A DNA stretch of 64,000 nt from Microvelia longipes (taxonomy: Eukaryota; Arthropoda; Insecta; Hemiptera; Veliidae), in NCBI GenBank assembly GCA_018340805.1, contig JACMZG010000008.1, positions 30,080,259 through 30,144,258 on the forward strand, written 5' to 3'. This document shows positions 12,498 to 24,192 of the stretch, piece after piece. Every line of letters begins with the position of its first letter. Position 1 is the first letter of the stretch. The position numbers were made by a program, and so were the translations under genes. The notes beneath the pieces were generated by a model. That model worked only from the letters and a program-made list of their open reading frames with translations. It had not been told where the DNA came from and did no database searches.

Positions 12498-12548
12498 GGC
12501 ATCGAGCGTGGTCAGTAGGTGGGTAGTACCGCTGGGGCTAAAACTGAA
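12498..12548 (+). mobile_element. 5S rRNA-related fragment
   Basis: GCATCGAGCG, GGTCAGT, GGTGGGTA and GCTGGGGCTAAAACT appear in the order of the 5S-derived part of the chimeric family. It is much shorter and more diverged than the copies at 24.2, 30.3, 36.3, 45.5 and 60.1 kb, and the tail motif is missing. Confidence 0.5.
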
Positions 12549-13860
12549 ATATTTTTATTTTATAAATTTAATTTAATTAAATTTAAATAAAAATTTTATA
12601 AACGAGTCCAAAGTGGTAAGGATGATACGTGAAAAATATTTCCTATGTATCCTATTCCTGATTTTTTTTTCATTTTTAATCCATGTGAAATTAAAAATTG
12701 GGCATCCTTTTAACTTTGTTTATTGGATACAAATATAAAGTATCCAATAGCAAAGCCTAGCTAATTCTTTGATTGTTTCTTCTACTTGCTATATTTACCT
12801 TAAAAGTACTTATGCATCATAAAGGTAATTATGCACCATAAAAATACTTATGCATCATGAAGGTGAATTACCGTAATTTATGCTCTGAATTTTACATGAA
12901 GTTATATTGAAAACATTATTTAAGATGTCTCATATTCATATTTAAGTTTATCAACCTTTCAGTTTCTTAAGTGAGTCTATTGTATTTGATAATAACACAC
13001 ATTTTTCAATTTAAAAGAACAATCAATTTAACACTTAAAACGATTAGCATAATAACTCATTTACCTGATGCACTTTAATTACTATAAATACTAAATATGT
13101 ATAAGTTGAAAGCAAATAGCAGCATTAAGAACATTTTTACGATGTAAATATTGTCACGAATAACGGTTCTGAAACTAACGGTTAGACTCACTCGTCCCAC
13201 CGCGCCGCATCCTATATCGTACAAAATTTCAAAGAAGAGCACAATATCAATACTAAATCTTTTCAGATTGGGGTCAACTTGTAATTAAAGATAAAAATCT
13301 AATTCTTTTACCGAAAAAAGTAGAGTGCATACTAATAAAATGATTATGTATGATAATACAATTCAAAATTTTAAATACAGTTTCAAGTGTTAAAAAGTGC
13401 GACCTCCATTCTGTGAAAGTTTTTATCTTACAGCGCGCATATTTGCTTCGTAGTTTTATTAATGTTTTAGTGGTATAATTTAAATTTTAAATTTTTTTCT
13501 GCTTCGAATTGAATTCGCTTGGTTAGTTTTTCGACCAGCGATGTTTTTATAAAGAACTGTTGACCTAAAATGTTATGCGATGAGTGTTTCAATTGTATTG
13601 AACGCCCAGGCATGCATGGAAATGTATGGCTTGACGTCTTAAAGTCTTGAAATTTTACTTAATAGCATAAAATAGAAACAAAGGGATAAAAACTTTTATT
13701 TAAGTCAAATAAATAGAAATTAATAAAAAAAACCTTTCCCCAAATTTTATAAAATAAATGCAATCGTTGTATCATACTTTTTATACCTATGGAACTTAAA
13801 GTTTAAAAATAAATAAATACATGTTTTTTGAGCGTTCGGTCTAACCTGATGGTATGTGTG
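12549..13860. other. AT-rich sequence, no gene seen
   Basis: A short ~20-bp tandem (three copies around CTTATGCATCAT) lies at ~12803-12866. Other than that no feature was recognised. A 60-codon ORF (13747-13929) overlaps the hairpin at 13863 and is not supported. Confidence 0.4.
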
Positions 13861-13862
13861 AT

Positions 13863-13892
13863 GTGTGAACCACATACACATGTGGTTCACAC
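13863..13892. repeat. Perfect 13-bp hairpin
   Basis: GTGTGAACCACAT and ATGTGGTTCACAC flank a 4-nt loop. A third copy of ACATGTGTGAAC follows at ~13896. Function unknown. Confidence 0.85.
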
Positions 13893-14050
13893 GTACATGT
13901 GTGAACAACTTTAAGTGGATCTCATCCACTATGATTAAAATACCTATTAAAGTCAGTAAAAAAAATCCTTAATTTACACAGGCCGCATTTTGGCCTGAGG
14001 GTCAATATATGCAATATCTCCAATACTGCGCAACGGCTAAGAGGCATTGC
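13893..14050. other. No gene seen
   Basis: Nothing recognised between the hairpin and the repeat at 14075. Confidence 0.3.
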
Positions 14051-14071
14051 ATTGATCAAGTAAATGAATAA

Positions 14072-14074
<3 letters not shown>

Positions 14075-14102
<28 letters not shown>

Positions 14103-14240
14103 GTTCATGCAAAAATTGACGTTATAACTTTATCAGTATTAATCATACTATCAGTACTAGTTCCGGTGTTATTGATTGACGTATATAACATAATGTAAAC
14201 AAATCACGTGTTTTGATAAATACATCTAGAAATGGTGTGC
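14075..14240 (+). repeat. (TA)n-associated dispersed repeat, copy 1
   Basis: A short TA tract (14077-14102) is followed by a block ending GTTCCGGTGTTATTGATTGA and CATAATGTAAACAAA. The same ordered blocks follow the TA tract at 51920-51990 (GTTCCGGTTTTAGTGATTAA and ATGTAAACAAAACA near 52191-52230). This supports one dispersed family. Confidence 0.45.
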
Positions 14241-15670
14241 TATTACAAAACCATTTATGCGACATGGGACAGCAATTATGAGGCTAAATGCCTTTTTTAC
14301 ACCTTTTATGCCCTCCTTGGTTTCTTTTTTAGTAAAATTATAGTAAACCAAGTATTTTTCTAAAACAAAATAAAGTGACATAAGTTAGTGTCATTTTCAG
14401 CCTAAATTTCAACTTAGTTTACCTCAGCTGGTTTTAACCTTAATTTAATTAACAAATACAGAAAAGATAGTATACCTAATTATTTTCTAAAAATTAAATT
14501 AGCTCAGTATTAGCAAAGTAAATGAAGAAAAGTACAAATACAAATACGTAAAATGATTTTTGTTGATAAATAATATTTTCTTGTTTATTAACTATAAAAT
14601 TAACTAAAAATGACACTTAAAATTCTAAAATATGTTTTTATCATGAAACGAAACGTGTTTAAAGTCGTAATAATAAGACTGGAAATATGATATTTTATTT
14701 AAAATTCTGAAAACTATGTTACACGATTTGAGCTAACGATGATATTTCTCACGAGTTATAGTTTTATTTGTCACACTTCTATAAAACAGTTATTTTGTAA
14801 GAAACAATTTAAAAAATCTGTTAGTTATAATTTTATTTTTCTATATTGTAGAATAGTTAGGTCTTTTTTACTATCCTGTATTATATGTATGTGATGCATT
14901 ATAATATTCAAAATCATACGTAGTGAAATGTTTTTACTACTTAACATATTGTTTGTTAAAACTATAAAAATGATTTCTACTCGGGAATTTGAGTATTAAT
15001 AAAAATGAAAAATGTGCTGAAATAGTATTAAATTGTGGTGCTTATATTTATTGAACTTTATTGTTTCTTTGTAAAGGTCAAGTTAGGTTATAATGAAGGT
15101 TAAGGCGATATAAGATTACAAGGTAAGAGATAGTAAAGAGAAATGTTAAAAGGGTTTAAACCAGCCTAGAGGCACAAGCAGTTAGAGAACGGAGAAAAAG
15201 TATAGACTAGGAAGGGGTGTTGTGAACCTCTACAAGATCAACGCCCGGCCTTGCGTGGAATCTTACATCTGACCCCATCCTTCCTTGTTCTTCAAATTGC
15301 ATTTTTCCTTAAGCGGTATTCATTTTCCATTATTTGTACCTTGAGGCTGTTAAGAAAATTTCAAGAAATAAGCCTCGTTATTAATTGTTGCATTTATAAA
15401 CTAAAGTATAATGTTCCTTTACAAGATGATTTTATTTCCATATTTATAGTATTTTAGATATTTTATTGTTATTTATCTGTACATTTTGTTACAAAACATT
15501 TGATTATTAGAATATATTAAAGTAAACGATTAAATTAGCTGTCATATTACGGTTTAAGTTAATTTATTTAAACTTATGATCCGTAACCCAGTGTCTACAG
15601 TGTGCCTTTCTAGAGCTCCTTTATCAGCAGGAAGAACTGCCTTACAGCATAAGCAGTTGTTGATCTTGAT
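14241..15670. other. AT-rich sequence, no gene seen
   Basis: No supported ORF or repeat. A slightly GC-richer patch at 15150-15260 was not identified. Confidence 0.4.
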
Positions 15671-15674
15671 CTAC

Positions 15675-15755
15675 TACTCTAAATAATTAGTTGTCACTAT
15701 AAAATAATAATTTTAAATAAGTTGTCGTCGTCCTTGAAGAAATAGTCTAAATATG
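15675..15755 (+). repeat. Isolated diverged monomers of the 34-bp satellite
   Basis: TCTAAATAATTAGTTGTCAC and AAATAAGTTGTCGTCGTCC with TTGAAGAAATAGTCTAAAT match the monomer of the large array that begins ~230 bp downstream. They are more diverged than the array units and may be remnants of the founding sequence or an eroded edge. Confidence 0.65.
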
Positions 15756-15834
15756 TCAATCCATTGATTATTGAGATGTGGTGTATCCTGATAAAAGTAA
15801 ACAGCATTCTTCTTTCTAAAATATTTAATTTAAT

Positions 15835-15890
15835 ATACAGAGTTTTCAACCTTAACGATCATCATTAGTGCCTATAAACCCAAACAAAGC
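15835..15890 (+). repeat. Dispersed repeat R, partial
   Basis: TTTTCAACCTTAACGATCATCATTAGTGCC (positions 15841-15870) matches the core of repeat R at 7400 and 28690. It lies between the isolated satellite monomers and the array. Confidence 0.45.
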
Positions 15891-15987
15891 AAATATTATG
15901 TTATAAAAAGAAGTAAAAAATACAAATGCATAATGAAGCTAACCAAAACTAACAAAACTACTTAATAAGCAAATTAAAGTAAATAAA

Positions 15988-18265
15988 AATTCTCTAATAA
16001 GTAGTTGTTTCTAAATAAGTAGTTGTCTCTAAATAAGTAGTTGTCGCCTTGAAGGTCGCCCTTGAAATAAATAAGTAGTTGTCGCCCTTGTAAAAGGATT
16101 GTAGTTGTCGCCCTTGAAGGAATTCTCTAAGTATTATTGTCGCCCTTGAAGGATTTCTCTAAGTAGTTGTCGCCCTTGAAGGATTCTCTAAATTTAAGGA
16201 ATTTTCTAAATAAGTAGTTGTCGCCCTTGAAGGAATTCTCTAAGTAATTAATTGTCGCCCTTGAAGGATTTCTCTAAAAGTCGCCCTCTCTAAATAAGTA
16301 GTTGTCGCCCTTGAAGGAATTTTCTAAATAAGGTTTTGTCGCCCTTGAAGGATTTCTCTAAATTAAGGATTCTCTAAATAAGCGCCTTGAAGGAATTCTG
16401 TAGTTGTCGCCCTCTAAAATTGTAGTTGTCGCCCTTGAGGAGTAATTAATTGTCGCCCTTGAAGGATTTCTCTAAATAAGTAGTTGTCGCCTTGAAGGAA
16501 TTCTCTAAATAAGTAGTTGTCGCCCTTGAAGGAATTCTTAAATAAGTAGTTGTCGCCCTTGAAGAATTTTCTAAATAAGTAGTTGTCGTCCTTGAAGGAA
16601 TTCTCTAAGTAATTAATTGTCGCCCTTGAAGGATTTCTCTAAATAAGTAGTTGTCCCTTGAAGGAATTCTCTAAATAAGTAGTTGTCGCCTTGAAGGAAA
16701 ATAAGTAGTTGTCGCCCTTGAAGGAATTTCTCTAAGTAAGTCGCCCTTGAAGGATTTCTCTAATAAGTAGTTGTCGTCCTTGAAGGAATTTTCTAAATAA
16801 GTAGTTGTCGCCCTTGAAGGAATTCTCTAAAGGAATTCTCTAAGTAATTAATTGTCGCCCTTGAAGGATTTCTTAAATAAGTAGTTGTCGCCTTGAAGGA
16901 ATTCTCTAAATAAGTAGTTGTCGCCCTTGAAGGAATTTTCTAAATAAGTAGTTGTCGCCCTTGAAGAATTCTCTAAGTAATTATTGTCGCCCTTGAAGGA
17001 TTCTCTAATAAGTAGTTGTCGCCTTGAAGGAATTCTCTAATAAGTAGTTGTCGCCCTTGAAGGAATTTCTAAATAAGTAGTTGTCGCCTTGAAGGAATTC
17101 TCTAAGTAATTAATTGTCGCCCTTGAAGGATTTCTCTAAATAAGTATTGAAGGAATTCTCTAAATAAGTGTTGTCGCCCTTGAAGGAATTTCTAAATAAG
17201 TAGTTGTCGCCCTTGAAGGATTTTCTAAAAAGTAGTTGTCGCCCTTGAAGGAATTCTCTAAGTAATTAAGTTGTCGCCCTTGAAGGATTTCTCTAATAAG
17301 TAGTTGTCGCCTTGAAGGATTCTCTAAATAAGTAGTTTGTCGCTTGAAGGATTCTCTAAATAAGTCGCCCTTGAAGGAATTTTCTAAATAAGTAGTTGTC
17401 GCCCTTGAAGGAATTTTCTCTCCTTGTTGTAGTTGTCGCCCTTGAAGGATTCTCTAAATAAGTAGTTGTCGCCCTTGAAGGAATTCTCTAAATAAGTAGT
17501 TGTCGCCCTTGAAGGAATTCTCTAAGTAATTAGTGTCGCCCTTGAAGGATTTCTCTAATAAGTAGTTGTCGCCCTTGAAGGAATTCTCTAATAAGTAGTT
17601 GTCGCCCTTGAAGGATTTTCTAAATAAGTAGTTGTCGCCCTTGAAGGAATTCTCTAAGTAATTAATTGTCGCCCTTGAAGGATTTCTCTAAATAAGTAGT
17701 TGTCGCCCTTGAAGGAATTCTCTAAATAAGTAGGTCGCCCTTGAAGGAATTTCTAAATAAGTAGTTGTCGCCCTTGAAGGAATTTTCTAAATAAGTAGTT
17801 GTCGCCCTTGAAGGAATTCTCTAAGTAATTAATTGTCACCTTGAAGGATTCTTAAATAAGTAGTTGTCGCCTCTAAATAAGTTGTCGCCTTGAGGAATTT
17901 TCTAATAAGTAGTTGTCGCCTTGAAGGAATTCTCTAAGTAATTAATTGTCGCCCTTAAGATGTAAATTCTCTAAATAAGTAGTTGTCGCCTTGAAGGAAT
18001 TTCTTAAGTGTTGTCGCCCTTGAAGGAATTCTCTAAGTAATTAATTGTCGCCCTCTAAAAGTAATTCTCTAAATAAGTAGTTGTCGCCCTTGAAGGAATT
18101 CTAATAAGTAGTTGTCGCCCTTAAGTAATGTCGCCCTTGAGGATTTCTCTAATAAGTAGTTGTCTTGAAGGAATTCTCTAAATAAGTAGTTGTCGCCCTT
18201 GAGGAATTCTCTAAATAAGTAGTTGTGGCCCTTGAAGGAATTCTCTAAATAAGTAGTTGTCGCCC
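15988..18265 (+). repeat. 2.3-kb satellite array, ~34-bp monomer with higher-order pattern
   Basis: The main monomer is ATAAGTAGTTGTCGCCC + TTGAAGGAATTCTCTAA (34 bp). A second type, with GTAATTAATTGTCGCCC and GGATTTCTCTAA, recurs roughly every 100-260 bp (often ~130-170 bp), giving a loose 4-5-mer higher-order unit. I estimate 60-70 monomers. Many are shortened by small deletions, for example CCC to CC or loss of part of the TTGAAGG block. These may be real or long-read sequencing errors. The AATTC core creates many EcoRI sites. No coding capacity. Confidence 0.95.
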
Positions 18266-18335
18266 TTGAAGTGTCACCCTAATTACTTAGTTAGTCACCT
18301 AATAGTTGTCTAGGGTGACTAATTACTTAGAGACT
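18266..18335. repeat. Inverted monomer remnant at array edge
   Basis: Directly after the last direct monomer the sequence reads GTCACCCTAATTACTTAG and then CTAGGGTGACTAATTACTTA with GAGA. The second block is the reverse complement of the GTAATTAATTG-type monomer. Monomer orientation therefore flips at this boundary, and the region can fold on itself. Confidence 0.6.
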
Positions 18336-18392
18336 TCTAGAGCGAAACTATTGTCCTAAATAATGATTCAGTTCTGTTTAAAGTATCATATA

Positions 18393-18422
18393 TAAAACTC
18401 CCTGAAACCGTTAAGGGAGTTT
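18393..18422. repeat. Hairpin
   Basis: AAAACTCCCT and AGGGAGTTTT form a perfect 10-bp stem with a 10-nt loop. It looks like a bacterial terminator, but nothing else suggests bacterial DNA here. Role unknown. Confidence 0.7.
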
Positions 18423-19355
18423 TAATATACAATATAAAAACTATTGTTTAGGGAGTACAAGCCCTAAAGTTTTGTTTTAAAACTTTACCTTGCATTCACT
18501 GCTTTCATATTTTGTGAAATGAAATAAGGTTAAGGTTACACATGTAATTAAGGTGCGGGTAGCATTACGCACTAAGTTCGATTTATTATTTTGAAGGTCG
18601 GCCATCGAGCCATGAACCGCGATTTAAAGAAATGTTTCAATGCCCGGCTGTTAGTTATTAAATAACGGCTATTTGAGTTTGTTTAATTTGCTTTGGATTT
18701 GTTAATGGGGTGTTTGTATTAGATGTCAGTGAACATTGAAATACACGTGATAGCTCTACCATAGATAAAATAATGTGTAATATACTAAATTGTACTGGAG
18801 TCTCTACACGTTTAGACCATTAGACGTACTTATCATTATAATATTTCGGAGTTCAGTTTCTTGACGAAGATAATTATTAGCTCAGTATATCTACTTGAAG
18901 AACTTCACACAATTTATATTTATTTATCTACGCTATTTATTTACTAAGTTCTGAAAAAAGCCTTGTTTACTTGCTCTGTAAATATGTTAAAAAGTGATGC
19001 CATCTTAAGAAGGTTTGTTTTGAAATGTGTTTAAGGATTTTGTAGTTATGTTGAGACTAAAGCAAGAATCTATACTAGCTAATGTTGTGTAAATTATAGA
19101 GTTATTTATTTTATTTTAAAACGTCTTAAATAATGTGGACATATTTTTTATACTAACATTTTTTTTATTATATTATTTTTGATTATTTTTCAAGGGGTTG
19201 TCAACCAGCCATTACTGACATATTACGAGCTCTGATTTTCTGTTATCAGTGTTTTTCAAAATATATTTATAGCCAATATCTGTTTAATGAATTATCTACC
19301 TTGGCAGAGTCTCGGGAGCCAAAATGGTAGTAATTTCATTTGACAATTCTTCCAT
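18423..19355. other. No gene seen
   Basis: AT-rich sequence without recognised features. Confidence 0.35.
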
Positions 19356-19359
19356 TAAG

Positions 19360-19470
19360 CTATCCGAGGTTCACCTCGGAAGCTAAATCGTTAATCTTCT
19401 ATGGCCTTTCGGCCTAGGAAGCTTATGAAGTTTCCTTATTTAGCTTTGCCTTAGGAAGAAACTTAAATTT
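19360..19470. repeat. Cluster of three hairpins
   Basis: In ~110 bp there are a stem CCGAGGT/ACCTCGG (~19364-19381), a stem AGGCC/GGCCT-type (CTATGGCCTTTCGGCCTAGG, ~19399-19418), and a longer stem AAGTTTCCT / AGGAAGAAACTT (~19428-19466). The cluster sits in a local GC peak. It may be part of a structured transcript or an old element. No family recognised. Confidence 0.55.
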
Positions 19471-22400
19471 GAGGTGTAAACCTTTTTTCCTTCCTTCGTA
19501 GAAATACCTATTAATTGCACTTCTTTTTAGTTATGCTAAAATTTCCATTGTATCGTTTTTCCAGCATTCTGTCTCGCTTGATCTCGGGCATTGGCAGTTT
19601 TTATAATTAGTTTAAAACCATTGCAGTTAACCAAGAATAAATGTTTTATTGTTTTTCTTATCTTTAATTTGTTAAGTATTGTATTTGTTTTGTATTTTTG
19701 TATATGTCCTCTTATTACATTATAATTATCCTTAATTTATTGGCTTACTAAATGCCCAGTTTCTCTATAGGTAAATAGTTGATTATAATGATTACTCTAC
19801 TTTATTGTAATATTTTGTTAATTTAGGTCTGTTGTAATATATAACCTATATCTTTTTTTAGTTTATTGTCTCACATTTTATTCAATATTATTTATTTTAT
19901 TCACGTTTAAAGGTTATACATTTATAACTAAATTAAATTGAGTTTTATAACCCTTGTCATTTTTCTTTCTCTGTATTTCTCGAGTGATGGTTTTTATCTT
20001 CTTTTAAAGGATGAGCATCTGAAGAACGTAGCCTACATTTTAAGTATATTTTTCTTTCTTCTTTTTATTGGTTAGCCTGACTTTTTCCCTTATTTTAGGG
20101 TCTAAAAATGCTTTGGTCTATGCAGGAAAACCTTCACCCTTATTTTTCTTAACCTTTTTACAAATAAACACAAGTCAGAGAATTTTCTTTAAAAGTTAAA
20201 TAAACAAGTTGTTTCTTGAAAGCCGGACTTGAGTTAACTGTACAGGGAAAAGCTCTTCCAACTATCTATCAAATTTAAGACATCTTACCCAAAACTGTTT
20301 CCCTCTGTTAAAATAAACATCTTGGACCGTATTGAAGCTTCTCTGCGCTCTTGACCTAAATTAAATTTAACCTCTTGATACTATGAATGTTTTATGCCAA
20401 TTTTGTTTACTAGAGGAATATATTAATTTTTAGTTTAGATCTCCTTGTAAATGCCTACTGAATTGATCTTTAAGCTAACGAGTCTTACTAAAATTGTTCA
20501 ACACCAAAAAAGTACTAACGTTAGTCAAGGAAAGGGATTTTAAATAATAGAATAAATTACACCGGTTCCAAGCGTTATGTGTTACTGAAATCACTCTAAG
20601 CAAGTTTAGCATAGACTAAGTAAATCTTTACGTTATTTTGACAGTTTGATTTAATTATTTAGCATGATTAAACTCATAGCAATATAATTTAGTCTAATTT
20701 TAAATGTAATTTTGATTAGGGTATACAGAATATTACAATCATTTTAAGTTTGTACAAAAGTACTTAACTTATTTAATTAGTTATATACAACCAACGATAC
20801 AGTAGTAATTTAATTTATTAGTAGAAGAAGACAAAAGTGTTTCTAAATAAATGTTTTTTTCTGTATTTACTAAATGAAGAATTATTACCTCCTCTAATTA
20901 TTATTAACTTGTTTATTGGTTTCGATTTCTGTTCAAAATGAAATTAATAAATGAAAATGTATTTACGTGGTAATACACAATTATGTGAGTGTGAGGATGG
21001 AGCTAGTATGTGTTAATTACTGTAATTAAAATAATTGTATTATTTGTTCATAAATGAATCTAATTTAGTTACTTTATGAACTCATTATATTGAGAATTTA
21101 AATGAGACTAAGATAATCTTAACGAGTTTTCATTTAGATAATTTCTTGTTTTTCTCTTGAATAAGTACTTTGTTTTTTGGTTGTTGGTAATTTTTGGCAG
21201 TGCTTTTCGTCTTTTATAAAGGTAGAAAAGAGGCTTTTTTAGAACTCCTTTGGGTGCTAGAGATTCTAAAAGCTTCTTAATTACTGTTTTATATGCTAGA
21301 TAGTATCTCAAAAACTCGGCCCCTTGCTTCAACTCTTATTTAGACGCTTATTTAGCCAATTCTCTTTATAAAGCTCTAACTTAAGTTTTTATTCACCTGA
21401 CTTGTTCTGTATCAGTTTCTCTTATTCTAAAAATATTTATTGGGAAAAATTCCAAAGCTTTTTGATTTATTGATCAAACTTTTTTTTCTTTTATAAGAAA
21501 TGTTTTTTTTCTTTGCCTATTAAAACTTCTTTAACCAGGCTTAAAGGTCTTTAAAACTAAGAAATATAAAAAATTAATTTTATAAAATGGCTGTTTAAAC
21601 AAAAGGAATAGTCTTTTTAAATTAAATTCAATAAATGAATGCTACTTGAAATTGGTGTCTTAATTACTGATCAATTTATTTAAATCAGAATTTCAATTCT
21701 AAAGAAGATATTTTCTAAAACTTGGCTTTTAGATTGTTTTGAGTCAAAATAGTTTTTACAGTTGAATTGTCTGATAATTTTTAGAATATTAATTTATCAT
21801 TTGATAATTATTATAAGATATTTATATTTATTTAGACCTAATTTTAAAATGAGAATAAAATTAATCAAAATGAGTTGTTTATCAATTTAAGCAAGTATGA
21901 AAAGTATCTTATGATTAATCTCACATTATATTTTTAAATATTATGTTAAATCAAATACTTAAAGTTGTATTTAATTTTCCTCTATATATGTTATCTGCAA
22001 TGATATACTGAGGGTAAATAGTTAACATTTGTTAGTATTATTCAATTTTTAATGTAGTAGTATATATCTTATTTTGTTCTAATTTGTTTATTTCCTGTAT
22101 GTTTTAGGTGAGTTCAAGTTATATTACATTTTTACATCTTAAACGTAAGTTAATATATATTATTGCTACCTTGATTATTGTGAGTCATTACCATAATTTA
22201 TTTGCTTTGGGATATTTTTAGTGTATAAAATATATTTATTAGAAAATCATTGGAATTTATTACTAAACTTCATGCCTAGTCAACTTACCTTTACATAATA
22301 TATTAATACTTAAGTGTTAATTTATTTTAACAAGGCATTAGTGCAAACATAAATCTAAAATGTATCTCGCTTATAAGAACAAAGAAACTACTTATTGAAA

Positions 22401-23525
22401 AGTATATTTATTTGGAAAAAACTAAACAAATACATTATGTCACTCTTTTACAAAAAGTTTTGAAAGTTATTTATATAATATATCTTTATTTACTAAACAC
22501 ATTTTAAAAAGAGGTGACAAGGTAAAAATGTTTATTTAAATGATTGCTTGTTTATTTCATTTTTGCGACTTCTTTATTTATGAAAGATATTTCATAAAAA
22601 AGATTGAATACCCAGTAATTTTCTTCGTTATTTCTTCACTGTTTGTAATATTGGTTAAACAAACTTATTTAAAATGTTGTTATAAAAATAAATAATGAAA
22701 TTTTAGTAAAACAAAATTTTTATTTTAAGTATTTTTATACTTTCAACATTTCCAAAATTAAAAGCATCTTATTCGTTATAGTTACGAAGAACAAATGTTT
22801 TTACAACATTATGTAAGTACAGTTTTTCTTCTTTCTTCATGACTATAAAAAAAAGAACGTTTAACTGAACTTAAAACTTTATTGATTTTTGTTTTGGTCA
22901 AGGGAAGGGTGGTTTTAAATTGTTAGAATTAAAAACAACAAAAAAGATTTAAACGTTTGAAACTTTTTTAATGAGACGTTAAATTGTTTTTGAACATTGC
23001 CATAAAATTTAAAAATTTTACATTAATATTAAGTGATCTATATATATGTGGGAATTCCAGGTAAAAAACATAGATGTGCGAAATTTTACTGCACACAAAG
23101 CACATTCTTTCACTCTTTTGGCCATAGACCATTAATTATTAAATTATTAAATTTTAAATTATTAATTAATTTTAAATTATTAAAAAAAAACATTTTATAA
23201 TGTTTTTTTTTTAAAAAGAGGGGTAATCCAAAAATATGTTTTTGGCAGAAAATGTACATTGGTTGTTATATGGTTTATATGTGGTTTTAAACTCATCTAT
23301 TAATATCGTCCTCATAGATTTTCACTTGAACTTGAAAGGTCAGTGCTGCATCACGAATTTAATCATTTATATTGAGCAGCTGATTTCACTTTTAATCCCG
23401 CACTAATAATCTATTTTATTAACCATCTATTTTAAAAACGATTTATTTTGGCGAATGAATAGAACATAATATAAAAATAACTCTTAAAATTATTTTAGGT
23501 TCGTTAAAAATAATTTTAAAGAACA
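19471..23525. other. AT-rich sequence, no gene seen
   Basis: Four kilobases of strongly AT-rich DNA with many T-runs. No ORF with a recognisable domain; a 74-codon minus-strand ORF (21108-21332) is Lys-rich and unsupported. No tandem or inverted repeat of note. It could be intronic or intergenic. Confidence 0.45.
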
Positions 23526-24046
23526 TTTTTTGAAAAACCTACACAAAGGACAAAGGACAGATAATATAGGACGAAATCAATGCGTTGGTGACTGGCTAAG
23601 CATTGACCACCTTACTACCATTACCGCGGCTCTAGCATGTCATACTAATTGGACCATTAAAATTATCTTATTTTGTAAAAAAAAAGCGCAAAAAGTATAA
23701 TCATGGCAGGGAATTGAACCTATATTCCTTCTTTAATGGAGAAATATTATGCCTAAAAGTTAGAGCGAATTCTCTTAAATTATAATATCCCCGATTTAAA
23801 CAAATGCACTTCTTTGGTAGTATAAAGGAAAGGCCCCTATACCTCTTGTTTCGCCCTCGTTAGCCTTCTGACCCTGACGGACGGGACAATAATGGCTTCC
23901 ACAAAATTACGGCTAGCAGGCCCGCTAAGCGACAAGACCTCAAAGTAGTCTTCTGCGGTTGTAGGCCTTCTAAAACGATTAGGATTGGTTTCAGCTCATT
24001 CGGACCATCCTAAGTTGCGCAAACGGTATACATATAATAAACTGCT
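23526..24046. other. Mixed-composition sequence, unidentified
   Basis: More GC than its surroundings (for example 23826-24010). A minus-strand stretch near 23705-23775 has a T-arm-like GGTTCAATTCCC but no complete cloverleaf. It is probably old element DNA. No gene supported. Confidence 0.3.
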
Positions 24047-24100
24047 TAAGATTCCGCTGTTATTGTCATAAAGATGTGGTAAGGCGACGAAAATTCAAAA
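24047..24100 (+). repeat. Dispersed repeat N, copy 1
   Basis: GATTCCGCTGTTATTGTCAT, AAAGAT and GGTAAGGCGACGAAAAT match in order GCTTCCGCGGTTATTATCAT, GAAGAT and AAGGTGACCGCGTCGATTTT at 34741-34798. The class is unknown. Confidence 0.45.
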
Positions 24101-24192
24101 TGTGATGTAAAAGAAATAATAATTAAACGTTAAATAATTCTAATGTGGCCGTGAAGCTGACCGAGGAACCGAGGCCGCGTAGCAGATACGTA

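Noticed and set aside
15988..18265. CRISPR-like array
   Set aside because: The repeats are tandem with no unique spacers, and the genome is eukaryotic; it is a satellite.
18393..18422. Bacterial intrinsic terminator
   Set aside because: It has the shape, but no bacterial genes surround it.
23700..23780. tRNA or mitochondrial tRNA insertion on the minus strand
   Set aside because: A T-arm-like GGTTCAATTCCC is present, but no cloverleaf could be closed.
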